DNA of 64,000 bases from Chlorella sorokiniana (lineage: Eukaryota > Chlorophyta > Trebouxiophyceae > Chlorellales > Chlorellaceae). A program made the translations under genes and the position numbers. This document shows positions 22,301 to 33,877 of this stretch, one piece after another. Positions within the stretch are counted from its first letter, which is position 1. Every line of letters begins with the position of its first letter. The notes under the pieces were generated by a model that was not told where the DNA came from, did no database searches, and worked only from the letters and a program-made list of their open reading frames with translations. The stretch lies in NCBI GenBank assembly GCA_025917655.1, contig CP084619.1, forward strand, positions 4,445,001-4,509,000, given 5' to 3'.

Positions 22301-22906
22301 GGACGCACGGCTGGCCTCAGGACTGACCATGCCTTCGCTCAGCCGCGGCGGCCGCTGCGGCAAGATGTACTGGCGGCCGTTTGGGCTGCGGCCTGGCGAG
22401 GCATCCGCGCCTGCGCTGTCCGGCAGGCGGTAGCTCAGCAGGAACTCGCGCTGCGTCTCGTCCAAGACGTCGTCTGCGGCGAGCGGATCGGCGCCGTGCA
22501 CCCGCGACAGCCAGCTGCACAGACGCTCCACTGCAAACTCCTCGTCCTCATCCAGGTCCTCCTTTCTCTGGTGATTCAACGAGAAGAGGAAGGAAAGGAC
22601 AGAAAGAAGTGGGAGTCGGAAGCAGCAGCGCTCACATGACGCCGAGGGAGCCGACAGCTTTGAGGGGGGCTGGGGGTTGCGCAGCGCATGCCCGTGCCCA
22701 TACGGGGGCGTTAGGCTCCTCAGGCTTGGTGGCCGGTCTCCCACATGTTGCAAAAGCAAGTATGTGTTCGTGCTCACCCGCAGCTTTTGCAGGGCCCGGG
22801 CTGCCACCTTGGCCCACTCTGAACCTAGGAAGCGGCTGAACATGCCGTCACACGTTCGGGCCTCCTCGCAAACTCTTCTCTGGCTGCGCAAAGTCACACA
22901 AGGCAT
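19342..22906 (-). CDS. 3',5'-cyclic-nucleotide phosphodiesterase (class I PDE, HD-type)
   Basis: Predicted to hydrolyse cAMP and/or cGMP to the 5'-monophosphate. Seen, over about nine exons: an N-terminal region ([20 protein letters not shown] and DELQ-like acidic linkers), then the catalytic domain. It has [18 protein letters not shown] with the general-acid and first metal His, [20 protein letters not shown] with the metal-binding [37 protein letters not shown], and [20 protein letters not shown] carrying the second metal Asp. All these match class I PDEs (Pfam PDEase_I). The C-terminal part ([40 protein letters not shown]) also fits; the glutamine that normally clamps the purine falls in ASVAQSQ. 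The stop is at 19342-19344. No GAF, PAS or transmembrane domain was seen. The chosen ATG is 22906; an upstream exon is possible, for example one using ATG 23418 (MVLDYGKEVLHLCLG). Confidence 0.9.
20080..20089. repeat. G10 mononucleotide run in a PDE intron
   Basis: Ten consecutive G just beside the exon carrying the [11 protein letters not shown] motif, on the intron side. It is outside coding sequence, so a length error here has no effect on the protein. Confidence 0.8.
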
Positions 22907-23652
22907 GTTCAGCGCAACCGAGCACGTCGCGGCAGTTCCTGCAGCCTGAGCCGGTATCACAACGGGGCGGGGGCTGCCGTCGCCAGCAGCTGGGCGACCC
23001 GAAGCGGAGCTGCAGCGCCCCGGAACGCTGGAATTGGGATTGATTGCACGCTGGAGAGACAGGGCGTCACAGTCTGGGGTGCCGGCAAACGAAACAGCCC
23101 AGCCAGTTGCAGTCCAACTGCTCACCGTAGGGGCTTGCCTACCAAGCGAGCTATAGAGGGCGATTTCTGGGCTCAAGGGGCGGCTGAACAGCCCCCAAGC
23201 GCGTCAGAAACACCGTCTCAAAGGCATGTCTCGGTTGAGCTCCTTACACAGCTGTCGCCGTAACAGCTAGCGAATGCAGTGGCTACTGACGTTCGGTGGT
23301 CCCTTCCAGTGGCCTGGTTGTGTTTTTTGATGCACGGGGAGCAAGTACATTCGGCTGTACGCTGCCTCTTTTCTCCTAGGCACAGATGCAGCACCTCCTT
23401 GCCATAATCCAGCACCATTCTACAGGTTAAGGAGGCCGTGGGGCGCTTTCAAACGTCGCTCGCCCTGTGGCGCCATCAAAGTCGCCCCTAAACTCGCTGC
23501 TGACGGCAGGGCAGCCTTTGACCAGCTGTATATACCATACAGATCGCATTTGCCTTGCCCATAACGGCGCGCACGGACCGGGAGGACGCCTCCCTGCCAT
23601 CGACGCCCGGCGGCGGGGCGGGCCGCGGCCCGTCGATTCACGCTGAGCCGCC
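22907..23652. promoter_or_regulatory. Divergent promoter region, PDE / TFIP11
   Basis: The phosphodiesterase (-) and TFIP11 (+) genes point away from each other across this region. The last 130 bases before the TFIP11 ATG contain TATATACC near 23529, a possible TATA-like element. The left part may hold an unrecognised 5' exon of the phosphodiesterase. Confidence 0.4.
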
Positions 23653-26600
23653 ATGGCGCACCTTGACGACGAGCAGCACTATGAGCGGCTGGACATGGAC
23701 AACGACTACGAGGGTGGGGAGTTCATAGGGGGCGAGTTCTACCACCGCGGCAAGCGGCAGAGGAAGCAGCAGACGCGGGAGGACCAGATTTACGGCGTCT
23801 TTGCCGACGACTCTGGTGCGTCGCCGCCGGCCCGCCCTGTCAGCATCCAGTTTGCGGGGGATGCTGCAGGGTCAGAGCGCCAGGCTGCTTGATAGGCATG
23901 TACCTGGGTGGATTCAGCTGTGCCGGTTGTTACTTTGAGGGACTCTGCGTTGCGTCGCTGGCCGGCTGTGCCAGCCCACCATTCCGCGCCCAGCCTGCGG
24001 CACCGCACCTGGCTCTGACCGTCAAGCCGGCCCCCTTGGCCTGCAGATGACGAGTACGAGGGGCGGCGGCGGGGCGGGGTGGGAGGAAAGCGCGCCGCAG
24101 ACTACTCCAAACCCGTCGCTTTTGTGGGCGGCGGCGTGGTGCAGCACGGGCCCCAGGACGGCGACGCGGAGCTGCAGCAGCAGCAGCAGCAGGCTCAGCC
24201 GCCTGCTGCAGACGGCCAGCGGGCGGGGCTGGGGTCAGGGGCGGGGGCAGGCGCAGGGCTGGGCTTTGCGGCTGGGGGCGTCGGGGCAGGCGTGGGGGCA
24301 AGCGTTGGGTTTGGCCCCGCGCCGCCCCCGGTCATTCCGGCATCGGCTTCTCTGCAGCGGGTGGCAGCGGCAGTGGCGGCGGCGGCCTGGGCTTCTCAGC
24401 AGCCGGCAGCGGCGGCGGCATTGGTTTTTCCCCAGCCGGGGGGGCGGCGGCGGCGGGCCCGCGTTTAAGAAGGGCCACGCCAGCCTGGAGCAGGAGGAGG
24501 AGGAAGAGGAGGAGGCGCTGCTGCCCACCGCCTTTGGCCGCCGCATACAGCAAGCCGCTGAGAAGCGGCGTGCGCAGAGCGAGGCCGCCGCCCGCAGCGA
24601 GCGTGCGCAGGCCAAGGCGGCGTCGGGTCCCAAGGAGGTCGGCCGCTTTGAGGCGCACACAAGGGGCATCGGCGCCAAGCTGCTGTCCAAGATGGGCTGG
24701 CAGGAGGGGCAGGGCCTGGGCAAGGATCGCAAGGTGCGGCGGCGGCGACGGCGGCAGAGTCGTCACTGGCTCGCCATTGCGCCGTTGGCCTGCGGCTGCC
24801 GGCCTTTGGCGCCACGCAAAGCTGCAGCTGCCCTGCTGGGCTGCCCAGCCGGTGCTTGAGACAGCACCGGGACATAGCGGCCACAAACCAAGAGCTATAA
24901 CTATAACCAAGACTGAACAACCAGCTGCCGGGGCCGCCGCCGCTGCTCTCTTCCCCGCCGCTGCAGGGCATTGCCAAGCCTTTGGAGGCCAAGCTGCGGC
25001 CCAAGGGCATGGGCATGGGCTTTGGCGACTACACGGAGCACAAGCTGGTGCCGGAAGATAAAGAGAAGGAGCAAGAGAAGCAGAAGAAGAAGGATGATGA
25101 GGTGGTGAGCGTCCCAGCTGCTGCTGCTTGCTTGCGTGAGGGTAGTTGTGTGTGGAAGAAAGGGGGCATGCTGTCAGTGCGGGGGGGGCACAGCGGGGTT
25201 AGCTTACATTGAAGTTGTTCATAAGTGGAGTTTCAAGGAAGTGGCTGTTGAGTACCGCCACGCTTTCCTAGCTGCCCTGCACGGCTTCGAACAGGCACGC
25301 CCTCATTTGGCTGGGGCCGCGCCTCATTACCGCTTCGGCGCTCCTTTTCCAAACCCGCGCTTGCAGGTGGACGTGCGGCGGGAGGCCAAGATGTGGAAGC
25401 GCAAGAACGCCGACCAGCGCACCAAGCGCACCTTCAAGACGGCAGAGGAGGTGCTCAAGGTGAGGCGAGGGCTTTTGCCAGGCTCTGCTGCGCTGCTTTC
25501 GCAGTGTGCTGCTGCCATCTTTGGCGGTGGCGGCTGTGCCAGTACTCGGATGTGTCTCTGGGTGGGACCTGGGAAAGCTGGGGAGGGGGACGCTGTGGGG
25601 GTTGGTGGTGTGGGATGGTGAGTGTGTGTGGGGGTACCAAACCAGGACTGTTGTGCTGCATGTGCGCTTTACCTGTGCACCCCACCGCCTCACCCCGACG
25701 CTCTTCCCACCTGCCCCCACTCGCAGGAGTCTGAGTCACAGCCAGCGGCTGCAGAGCGCCAGACCATCATCGACATGCGGGGCCCTCAGGCGCGGCTGGT
25801 CACCAACCTGGAGCACCTGGATGTGAAGGACGAGCGGGAGGACGGCGGCAGCGGTGCGCCGGCCGCCGCGCGCCTCCAGCCGCCCGCCGCTGGCTGGCTG
25901 CGTGCGCTCCTTAATCCATGGCATGCGCGCAGCGGGTGCAGTTGGGATGCTCCTTGTGGGACTGGGAGTCCAGGAGGCGCGGCCCGGGAGATATCGGTAG
26001 CTGCATGGCAGCCGCCCGACCACGCCGGGTCATGTGCAGCAGCACAGCGCAGGCTCATGAAGGAGCCCTTTGTTCCCCCGCCCTGCTCCTCCCTGCCCGC
26101 CGCAGTGCCCATGCCCGAGCTGCAGCACAACATGCGGCTGCTCGTCGACCTGGCAGAGAACGACATCCAGCGCCTCGACGCGCGCATCCGGTGCGCCCGC
26201 CTTGTCAGCCTTGCCGCTGACCTTGTCCGCTGTGTTTCCTCCCCTTGCAAGCCCTGACGCTGCTGCCAGGCTGCTAGTCGGCGGTTTGTGCTGCCAGCAT
26301 GTGTGCGTCACTGCTAAGAATGGGTCAAGCTCATTTGTTGCGCCAAAAGAGCGCTCTCGGGGCCGCCGGCCTGTCCGCGTCTCTCTCCCGGCTTGCCGAG
26401 CGCCCGCTGTGCTGCCTGGCTGCGCCTCTACTTAACTGCAGGCACGAGAAAGACACAGCTGTGATTCTGGGCAAGGAGCGAGAGCGGCTGGAGGGAGGAG
26501 GCTGCTGCGGCGGCTGCCGCCGCCGAGCGGCTGGAGGCAGTGCTTGGGGCGGTGGCGCGGGCGGCGGATGCCAGCCTGGCGCTGGATGAGGTGGAGGAGG

Positions 26601-29600
26601 TGTACCGCGGGTTGCGGGGGCACTACAGGGAGGAGTACGTGATGTACAACCTGGCAGCGGCCGCGCTGGCGCAGGTGTGTGAGAAGAACAGAATTAGACC
26701 AAAGGCGGCGGCGAGGAATCCCTGCCGCTTCCCCTGCCCTGCCGTGCAACCGATCGCTTTGTGTGCGTTTGTCTACCCGCTTGCCAGGCCAAAACATGTG
26801 TGTTTCTTGAATTTGTCTGATTGTCCCTTCCACCCCCTCTCCCCTTCATCCCCTTGCATCGCAGGCGCTACCGCGGCTCATGCTGCAGCTGCAGGGGTGG
26901 TCCCCCTGGGCGACCCCGGCGCCCGGTCGCCGCCTTTGCCAGCTGGCGGCCCCTGCTGGGCGAGGCGGCGGCCCGGGGCTCGGTGCTGGGGGCTGTCGCG
27001 GACGCGGCGGCCAGCGGCGACCCGTACATGCGGCTGGTGGCGGAGATCGTGCTGCCGCCGCTGCGGAAGGAGCTGACCAACGAGTGGGAGCCCCGGTGGG
27101 TGGCGCGGCCTGTGCTCCTGCTGCACGCTTTGCTTGTATGCCATTGTACTTGGCTTGCTGGGGGTTGCTGGGGAAAGGGGAGGAAAGGTGGCGAGAGCGA
27201 ATGCTGCCGGGCGGCTCCCAGCTGCACCCTCCTCGCCTGCCGCCTCCTGCTGGGGGAGCGCTTGCCGCTCACAGTTCCGTACCCACCCCGGGCCTTGCTT
27301 TTACCGACCCTCCGCTGACTCGTGTCCTCACCTGATGTGGCGCTGCAGCCGCCTTTCTCCCTCCTGCCTCCGCGGGTGCACCTGCCTTCTCTCCCTTTTG
27401 CCGCCGGTTGTTGTTTTGGGCCCTCAGGTTTCCCACCTGCCCCTCGCCCCCTCCCCGCCCCATAGGGACGCCGCCCGTCTGGAGCGCTTTGTGGAGGCGT
27501 GGGAGCCGCTGCTGCCGGGGCGGCGCTGCAGTACATCATGGACTCGCTCGTACTGCCTCGCCTGCGCCTGGCGGTACAGGCCTGGGACCCGCTGCGGGAC
27601 ACGGTGGCGCTGCACACCTGGGTGCACCCCTGGCTGGTGGGCCGCGCTGCCTCGATCCGCAATGTTTATCCCACCCACAAAAACTGGGGCTGGTCTGCTT
27701 TGGGGTGACAGTTGGTGCAGTTAAACACCAAGCGGGCGCTCTGTCAGCCAAAGAGCTCTGCTGCCTGCTGTGTGCGCTGCGGCGCTGGTGGGCCTCGCCG
27801 CTTCCTGGCAGCTGGCGCCGCTTGCTTCTCACCCGGCATCACGATTCGCCCCTGTCCTGCCCCCCCCGCCCGCAGCCCTTCCTTGGCGCCCAGCTGGCAG
27901 AGCTCTGGCCCGTCATCCGCTTCAAGTTTGCCAGCGCGCTGCAGGCGTGGCACCCCAGCGACCACAGCGCGCACGCCATCCTGGCGCCGTGGCAGCGGGT
28001 GCGCGCTCGCCCCTGCGTGCAAGCAGCCCCGCAGCGCTTGCCGGCACTCCACACTCCACACACGGGGCTCAACGGGCGACCGCGCCTCTGTTGCAGACGC
28101 TGCTGCCTTACCAGCATGCTGCTGCAGGCCACAGTTCATTTCCCTGGCTCCTGGCCGCCTGTCCTGCTCGGCTTCTTAACTGTCGCCCTGTACTGCTCCT
28201 GTACCGTAGGTGTTTGACCGCAAAGACTGGGAGCAGCTGCTGGGGCGGTCGGTCGTGCCCAAGCTGGCGTTCGCCCTGCAAGAGCTGGCCATCAACCCCG
28301 TGCATCAGGAGCTGGAGCCGCTTCACTGGGTGCTGGCCTGGCAGGACGTGATGCCGCTGTCGCAGGCGAGCCGCCAGGCAGCAGCAGCAGCAGCAGCAAG
28401 CGGCAGCAAGCCGCAGCAGCTGGCAGCTGTTTGGATGTGCCGGCGCTGGCGGCTCGCAGCATGCCAGCCCGCCGCCTCTGCCCGGGTTGCCCCTGCTGTT
28501 TGGCTGCAAGGGGGTTCCCCCGCCAGCCAGCTCCCCCTCACCGGTCTGGGCCCCCCTGCCATGTGCCTCACATGTTGTACCGCTCTGCACTGTACCGCAG
28601 ATGGCCTCCCTGTTTGAGCAGTACTTCTTCCCCAAGTGGCACGCCGTGCTGCGCCACTGGCTGTCCAACAGCCCAAACTACGACGAGGTCACGCGCTGGT
28701 GAGGGGGCGCCAACAGCCTGCTGCCTGCTGCGAGAGGTGCCTGCTGCGAGGGGGCCAGTTGCAATGCGGCAGCCTGCTTGCAGCGAGCCTGCAAGTGGCT
28801 CAATTCCGTCGGGCAGCCGGCTCAAGCAGCGCCTGCTGCCTGAACCAGCTCGGCCCCAGGACTGCGCCCTGGTGAGCCGATCCGTACCGCGTGTCCGCCC
28901 ATGCTGTACCGCCTGCAGGTACCTGGGCTGGAAGTCGCTGTTCCCGCAGGACCTGCTGGATCAGGAACGCATGAGGAAGCAGGCAAGGCGCTGCCACAAA
29001 GCTTCCACACTGCGGCTAACAGCTGCCACTGGGGCGGTTGGCGCACTCGCTGGACCCCTCCAGCTGCCCAGATTGTGCGCAGGCTGCTCTTGCAGGCAAG
29101 CTGCGATTCAGGGACAAGCTTGCCTGACCTGTGCTCTTCTTTCTTTCCTGCCCGCAGTTCAGCGCCGCCCTCAACATGATGAACTCGGCGGCGGATGGCG
29201 GTCCGCCACCGTCGTCCTGGACCGCTCCGCCGCAGCCGCAGCCCGCCGCAGCCGCACCATCAGCAGCGCCGCCTGGAGCACACTTCGACGCTGCGGACCT
29301 CACCTTGCGCCAGGTGGGCGGGCTGCCAGGCTGGATGGGTTGGCAGGGGCGGCGACGATGCAGCTGCTGCTGTTGCCCCCATTGCGTGCAGCTTGTGGCT
29401 TTGCCAGCGCTGCCAACGTGCCGCCACACATGCTCCCGCCCCGCAATTCTGCCCTTCCCGGCGCTGTACAAACTCTACCCTCGGACACCTTGACACAAAA
29501 AGAATGCGCCACACAACAGACCCGCAATGCCTGTTCCTCTCCCTTCTGCAGCTTGTGGAGCAGTTTGCGGAAGAGGCGGGCATCACCTTCCTGCCCAAGC

Positions 29601-30093
29601 CGGGCCGGACGCACGAGGGGCTGCAGGTGCGGCGCCGCCGCTACGCCGTCGCTGCTCTGGCCGCTCGCCTGCCGCCGTCGCTGCGCACGTCATTTCAGCT
29701 GCTGCTGGTGTGGCATGCACAGCAGCGTCGCAGGGTCCTGGCCGGCAGGGTGCACCACCGCTCCCACACAGCCGCTCGTCGTTGCCCACCCACCTGCCCA
29801 TCCTCGCGCCTCTGCAAGCCTCTGCGTCCACGCCGCTCCCCAACCCACCACCCACGCTGGCACTCTCTGTCCGACCGCTCCGTCCCCCGCAGGTGTACGG
29901 TTTTGGCCTGGTCAGCTGCGTCGTGGACAACTCGCAGAGCGTGGTGCGGGCGCAGCTGGGGGACGCGGGCTGGACCACCGTCAGCCTGGAGCAGCTGGTG
30001 GGGAGCACGAGCGGCGCGCCGCCGCCAGGGCCCAGCGCAAGTGAGGCGGCGCCACCCCCGCTCCCTGCTGCTGCTGCGTCCACTCTGCAATGA
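23653..30093 (+). CDS. TFIP11: Spliceosome-disassembly factor TFIP11 / Ntr1 (STIP), G-patch and GCFC protein
   Basis: Nuclear protein that activates the DEAH helicase Prp43/DHX15 to take apart the lariat spliceosome. Seen over about 16 exons: the N-terminal TIP-type segment MAHLDDEQHYERLDMDNDYE with REDQIYGVFADDS; Gly-rich GLGFSAAG-like repeats; the G-patch GIGAKLLSKMGWQEGQGLGK and AKLRPKGMGMGFGDY; helical linkers (MWKRKNADQRTKRTFKTAEE, QTIIDMRGPQARLVTNLEHL). Then comes the GCFC core: ALQYIMDSLVLPRLRLAVQA, FKFASALQAWHPSDHSAHAI, SVVPKLAFALQELAINPVHQ, FFPKWHAVLRHWLSNSPNYD and YLGWKSLFPQDLL. The C-terminal domain has ITFLPKPGRTHEGLQ and VYGFGLVSCVVDNSQ, with the stop at 30091-30093. Length and order match the animal and plant proteins. 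Frame slips occur at the C5 run 24325-24329 and G7 run 24438-24444, with probable further ones near 26490 and 26930. One intron (28983-29157) has a GC donor. Confidence 0.93.
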
Positions 30094-30429
30094 CGGTTGC
30101 TTTAACGCGGCCAGCTCCTGACCAACAGGAGCAGTGTGCGGGTTGGGTTTGTGCCTTCAGAAATGGGGCCTGAGTGCCAAATAATACGCTGTGCGATGTC
30201 ACTGAAGCGGTACGATTCCCAGGGTTAGCCACATGGCATGACATCATCCCAGGGTTGAGATGGCCCTTGGCGGTGACGAGCCCTTCCGTAACTCACCGAG
30301 TAGCCCTTATAGCCGACTCACGGCTCACAAGCTTCCCGATCGCCAGACCACAACCATCGCTCCCCAGGCGGCCGCAAAACCCAAAGTTAATCAGCCTTTC
30401 CGCCCTTGCGCGGCTTGTCACGAGGAAGC
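30094..30429. other. Tandem intergenic gap (TFIP11 3' end, NmrA promoter)
   Basis: Both flanking genes are on the plus strand. No TGTAA or TATA motif is clear. No coding sequence is supported. Confidence 0.4.
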
Positions 30430-32692
30430 ATGAGCGCAACAGCAGCGCCGAAGCTCGTTGCAGTGTGTGGCGCCACTGGGAAGCAGGGTGGCGGCGTGCT
30501 CGCCGCTCTCAAGCGCATCGGCGGCTTCCAGCTGCGCGCCCTCACCCGCAACCCTGCCAGCCCCTCCTCGACCAAGCTGGCTGCTCCGGATGTGGAGGTG
30601 TGGCCTGGAGCCGGCAGGCTGCAGCCTCATTGTTCCCATTATGCATGTTCCTCCCGGCCTCTGTTCTATGACTGGCAGCCGGGGCACTGATGCCTGGAAT
30701 AGTTGAGATAGTTGTCGTGGGTTTTCCCTCCTGCAGGTGGTTAAGGCCGATTTCGAGGACCCAGCCAGCCTGAACGCTGCCTTTGCAGGCTGCGACGCAG
30801 TGTTTGCCGTGACAGGTGCGCTCGGCCGGGTGGCACCGCCAACCTTCGCACAGACGTCTCACGATGCACTGCTGGCAGACTCGCTTCTCAGCCACACTTG
30901 CCGCCTGTTCCCCCTTCTGCAGACTTTTGGGTGGCCTGCAAGGGAGACGGCGACCGCGAGGTGCAGCAAGGTGACGCTGCCGCCCTTCCGACCGGGCCCT
31001 GACGCCCGTCTGGCTGGGCGGCCCTGTGCCACCATGCCGCTGACGCCCTGCCGCTGAAGCTGCAGCCCTGCCGCTCGTTGCCTGGCAGCCTGGCTTCAGC
31101 ATGCTGCGCCGGAATTTTAAGCTTTGTACCACGAGTGTCACCCAACTCCCCCACTTAACCCCACGCAACCACCTCACCCACCCACTCTCAGGCAAGAACT
31201 TGGTGGACGCTGCCAAGGCGGCAGGCGTGCGCCACTTTGTGTGGAGCAGCCTGGAGGACACTCGGCCCGCCCTGGCGGCGACGCGCGCTCCGCTGGACGC
31301 TGCGGGACGCACCGTGCCGCACTTTGACGCCAAGGCGGAGGTGGAGGCGTACCTGCGGGAGCAGGTGGGGCGGTACCGCTGCGCAGTACCACGGCATGGC
31401 GGCACCGCAGCGCAGTACCACCCAATGCACGCTGCAGTGCTGCTGGGTTAGCGGTCACGCGCCAGCCTGCTCCGGTCATTCAAGGTCCCGGCGGGGCGGA
31501 GACTGCGCCCAGCCGGCTGCATCCTTCCTGCTGCCCCCACCCACCCCTGCCGCAGCTGCCGGGCGCCTGGACTGCCATCTACCCCTCTGTGTTTTACGAA
31601 AATCTGCTGCCGGGGGCGGGCATGGATCCAGTCAAGCAGCCAGACGGATCGTACCTCATCGCCCAGCCCGCCGAGAAAGTGGTGAGAGGGGTGCATGCCT
31701 GGCCTTGTGGCGCCCATCACGAGCCCACAGGCAGCTGGGTCAGTGTGCTTGCGAGGTCCCTGTGTCTGTCTGGCTCCCTCATTGCTGACTGCCGACGGCG
31801 AGCGCATGCCTGCGTTCGTGCCTGTTCCCACGGCCCTTGGCGGTGCTCCCACGCCTCTTGCCTGCCCACGAGCTGCGCTCTGAGCATGCACTCTCTGCCC
31901 GCCCGCACCGAGCCGGTGCAGATGAGCTGGAACGCGACCGCCGACATCGGCAACGTGGCCGCCGCCGTGATTGCGGGCGGCCCTGAGAAGTGGGCGGGCA
32001 AGCGGGTGGGCGTGAACGGCGACGAGCTGGACCTGCAGCAGGTGGCCGACACGTTCTCGCGCGTGTTTGGCAAGAAGGTGCGTGGCATCAGAGCGAAATT
32101 GCGTTGGTTGGGCTCCGCTCCGGGAGGCTTGCCCGTGGCTGCTTGCAACGTGCGAAGCAGGACTTCAGTACACTAGTGTCCCTGCCCAAGTGTTCGCTGC
32201 CGCGCCTGCGTGGCGTCAAGCCTGCTGGCTGACGCCCGCCAGCACCTTCGCTCCGCCCAACCAGAGCAGGTGTCCGCTGTGTCGCCGCCGCCTGACGACT
32301 GGGTGGCGATGGTCACTGGCTTTGGCGTGCCCGAGCCGGTTGCAAAGACCTGGCCAACATGTGAGCCTGCCAGCCGGGCCAACGCGTTGCCCTGGCATGG
32401 TCTGCCTGCGCCGCAGGCAGGCCAGGGCGGCCGGTTGGCAGCGGGCGGCGCTGCACGCTTGGTACCCTGCAGACAACGCGCTGCCAGAGGTCCTGCCCAT
32501 TTGGGTCGCGAGCATCTTTCATGCAGCCGCACCCCGTGCCCCTGCCGCCGCCGCAGGTTCCTGTTTTACGACACGGTGGACATGCGCGGTCTGCGCCCCA
32601 AGCAGGTCACTGCTGAGCTGGCGCCAGGCGTGCAGAGCCTGGAGGCCTGGCTGCAGGCCAACCGGGCCAAGTATGCGGAGCACTTTGCCTGA
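30430..32692 (+). CDS. NmrA-like NAD(P)-binding protein (atypical short-chain dehydrogenase)
   Basis: Probable redox sensor or isomerase/reductase-like enzyme of the NmrA/HSCARG family. Seen: ATG 30430 opens MSATAAPKLVAVCGATGKQG, with the GATGKQGG dinucleotide-binding loop at residues 14-21, then FQLRALTRNPAS. After introns come VVKADFEDPASLNAAFAGCD and AVFAVT. Next are GKNLVDAAKAAGVRHFVWSS (the strand and helix preceding the substrate pocket), AIYPSVFYENLLPG, DIGNVAAAVIAGGPEKWAGK and VGVNGDELDLQQVADTFSRV. The last exon (FLFYDTVDMRGLRPKQV ... YAEHFA) ends at TGA 32690-32692. The classical YxxxK catalytic pair of short-chain dehydrogenases is not evident, as usual for NmrA-like proteins. Near 32344-32346 one extra A restores PVAKDLANM and then joins the last exon correctly. 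Total length, about 300 residues, is normal. Substrate unknown. Confidence 0.85.
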
Positions 32693-33877
32693 ACTCGATG
32701 CTGCTGCCAAGCGATGCGGCTCTGTGGTTGCTTGCAGCGCCAGCAAGAGTTTCACCGTGAGTCCGTTGCAGCTTCGCTCGTCCGATGCAGCTGCAAGGAC
32801 TGCAGGCTGCCCACTGAGCAGGCGGCCCTGCCTGGTTGTGTGCAGTAGGTTGCAAACCAAACCAATTGTGGATATCAAGCAGTCACGAGGCTCGCAGGCA
32901 GACGACAGATGGTGCAGTGCAGCAGCGCGACAACAAAAGGCGGCATGGTTGGGTTTCAGTGTGTTGGTGAAGGGGCAGGCACTCGTGAGTTGGCTGGTGG
33001 CCGACAGCAGGGAGGCAAGCAGACAGCGGATTGAGAGAATTAGGAAAGAGTTAGTGTGTAGGCATATGGTACAGCGCAGACAAGGCGAAAAAATCGGCAG
33101 CCTGCCGGCCGGGCAAAGCACCGGCAGGCTTGAGGCACGCTTGCTGCTGGGTGGGGGGCTGCGAGCACGCCCAGCCGCGCAGGCCGCCTGACTACCGTGG
33201 CGTGCTTGCATGCATGGCGGGGCTGCCGCGCCCGCCGCTGCCGCCTGGCAGCAGGTCAGCCTGGCTGCTGCCGGCGCTGGATTGCGCCAGCACCACCCGG
33301 TGGGCGCCGCCGCGGTGCTCCAGCCTGGTCAGCCCAGGCAGCACGCTGTGCGCTAGGCCACCCTGCAGCTGGGAAGGCTCCGCACCACTCAGCACCTGGC
33401 CTGGCTGCTGCAGCGGCGGCGAGGGGCGGCCTCCGGCGCCGCCCTGAGGGGGCTGCTCTTCAACAGCTGCTCCCCCACCACGCTCAGTCGCCGCTTCTGC
33501 AGGCAGTCAGGCGAGGGAGCGTGGGGGGGCGGGGCGAGGGGCCAGGTTGGGATCAGAGCTCCTGTCCAGACAGGAGAGGGGCACAGCAGCAGCGCCGCCG
33601 CCGGTGGACCCAGCAAGAAGGGGGCTCCAGCAACCAGCCGGCAGCAGCGCAGCCTGCTGCACACTTGCTGCACTGAAACTTCGTCACGACCTAGGATTGC
33701 TGCTTGCAGGAAAGAATGAGTAAGCAAGGGAAAAGAGCGAGCAGATTGCAACAGAATGAAATGAAAAGAGGAGGGGTTCATGGAGACAAGAAACTCTGAC
33801 AAAACAGGCTGATGGGGTAGCTTATGTTCGAGCAAAGGCGCACAAGCTCTGGAGATCGCGCCGCAGCGCTGGCAACA
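32693..33877. other. Convergent intergenic region with weak minus-strand coding signal
   Basis: This lies between the convergent stops of the NmrA-like gene and the KEA gene. On the minus strand 33192-33395 reads LQGGLAHSVLPGLTRLEHRG and ends ...GSPAMHASTPR; 33389-33835 has another open frame with LQKRRLSVVGEQLLKSSPLR. These have reasonable composition but match nothing I know, and no splice structure or start is convincing. They may be an unrecognised small gene, an alternative 3' end of the KEA gene, or chance. Confidence 0.25.
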
